A DNA stretch of 64,000 nucleotides from Lytechinus pictus (lineage: Eukaryota > Echinodermata > Echinoidea > Temnopleuroida > Toxopneustidae). Shown piece by piece: positions 63,441 to 64,000 of this stretch (position 1 is the first letter of the stretch; the number at the start of each line of letters is the position of its first letter). The translations under genes were made by a program, and so were the position numbers. Below the pieces are notes generated by a model. It did no database searches, was not told the origin of the DNA, and saw nothing but the letters and a program-made list of their open reading frames with translations. The stretch covers positions 13,900,217-13,964,216 of the forward strand of contig NC_087261.1 of NCBI RefSeq assembly GCF_037042905.1, in the 5' to 3' direction.

Positions 63441-64000
63441 TTTGATAACTTACACAAAATGCAATGAATGGGACTGTACAATCCTTCTTTTTTTTAAGTG
63501 CAATGCGCTATGTGAGGCAAGGCATGCCCTTGAATTAGACATCATTTTATTCATAAAACTTCAAAGTTTCTCATGGTATAGGATTCTATGGGGTTTTTCC
63601 TCCTTTAATGGCTTCATACTTGTTTATACATGGGTGCACAGACAGATACAAATTCTGAAAGTGGCATTTTCACCGGACTCCCTACAAGTATGATTGGATG
63701 ATTAAATATTACTTTAAAACTGAAAAATAGGACTATCACATTACCATGAAGGGGGGGGGGGGGGCTGATGGCCATTTAGTCCCTTGAAAAAAGGTTTAAA
63801 ATGACATAGCACTATTAATTACCAAGGGGTTCATTAAAAATATTAGGATGAACATAAGCATGAATAAACCAAATCTATAATGAAACTAGCACATCAATGA
63901 TGTGGAGCTCATCCGGCATCTCGCAACGCGATTTAACACAATTTTAATTTCAGCCCAGTTGACACTGTAGTGAATTATATTGGTGACATGAATTGAGGAT

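Larger units (their letters stand above)
61591..64000. other. Right edge: probable intron or flank of the minus-strand gene
   Basis: Apart from the two repeats listed here, no exon could be supported. Possible minus-strand donors near 63026 and 63451 lack a convincing exon. A 14-base-plus G run lies at 63748. Confidence 0.35.

Overview
The window looks like nuclear DNA of a marine invertebrate deuterostome, most likely a sea urchin. The grounds are intron-rich genes with GT-AG introns full of small transposons, abundant homopolymeric G/C tracts, trinucleotide microsatellites, recurring 'GCGAGCGCGAAGCGCGAGC' motifs, and a foldback transposon whose arms are 15-bp tandem repeats, the architecture known for sea-urchin TU elements. 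No bacterial-style operon, CRISPR array, rRNA or viral gene is seen.

Genes. (1) 11257-12858 (+): a complete, single-coding-exon rhodopsin-class neuropeptide-type GPCR of 533 aa with a very long third intracellular loop, a splice acceptor just upstream in the 5' UTR and a candidate poly(A) signal at 13674. (2) 33228-49261 (+): a complete MFSD2-type sodium-dependent lysophosphatidylcholine symporter, reconstructed here as 14 coding exons. All junctions are phase-consistent and give 533 aa; only the first exon is tentative. (3) 57770-61590 (-): the last three coding exons of an unidentified gene with a Ser/Thr/Gly/Pro-rich C-terminus; the rest lies to the right. A minus-strand LINE fragment (53430-54200) keeps a zf-RVT-like C-terminal reading frame.

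Layout. 1-10.3 kb: gene-poor, with a GA-rich tract, a tRNA-like sequence, a microsatellite and a 200-bp transposon. 10.3-10.9 kb: three perfect-length 205-bp tandem repeats just upstream of the GPCR. 11.2-13.7 kb: GPCR. 15.6-19.3 kb: long CTA/TAG microsatellite split by a 1.77-kb foldback element with TA target duplication. 21-26.7 kb: scattered small elements. 27.0-31.7 kb: a 4.7-kb TU-like foldback element with an 8-bp target duplication, inserted into one of two tandem 169-bp units. 33.2-49.3 kb: MFSD2 gene, whose introns carry nested MITEs, a SINE and a 3.3-kb foldback element built of about 35 copies of a unit containing a perfect 18-bp palindrome. 51.5-54.9 kb: a roughly 104-bp satellite interrupted by a transposon that itself holds a LINE. 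57.8-64 kb: minus-strand gene with TTAA-flanked foldback MITEs, SINEs, an ATC microsatellite and another TU-like short element.

The three genes have no evident functional link; the striking content is the set of large inverted-repeat elements and the clean, readable nesting of transposon insertions.
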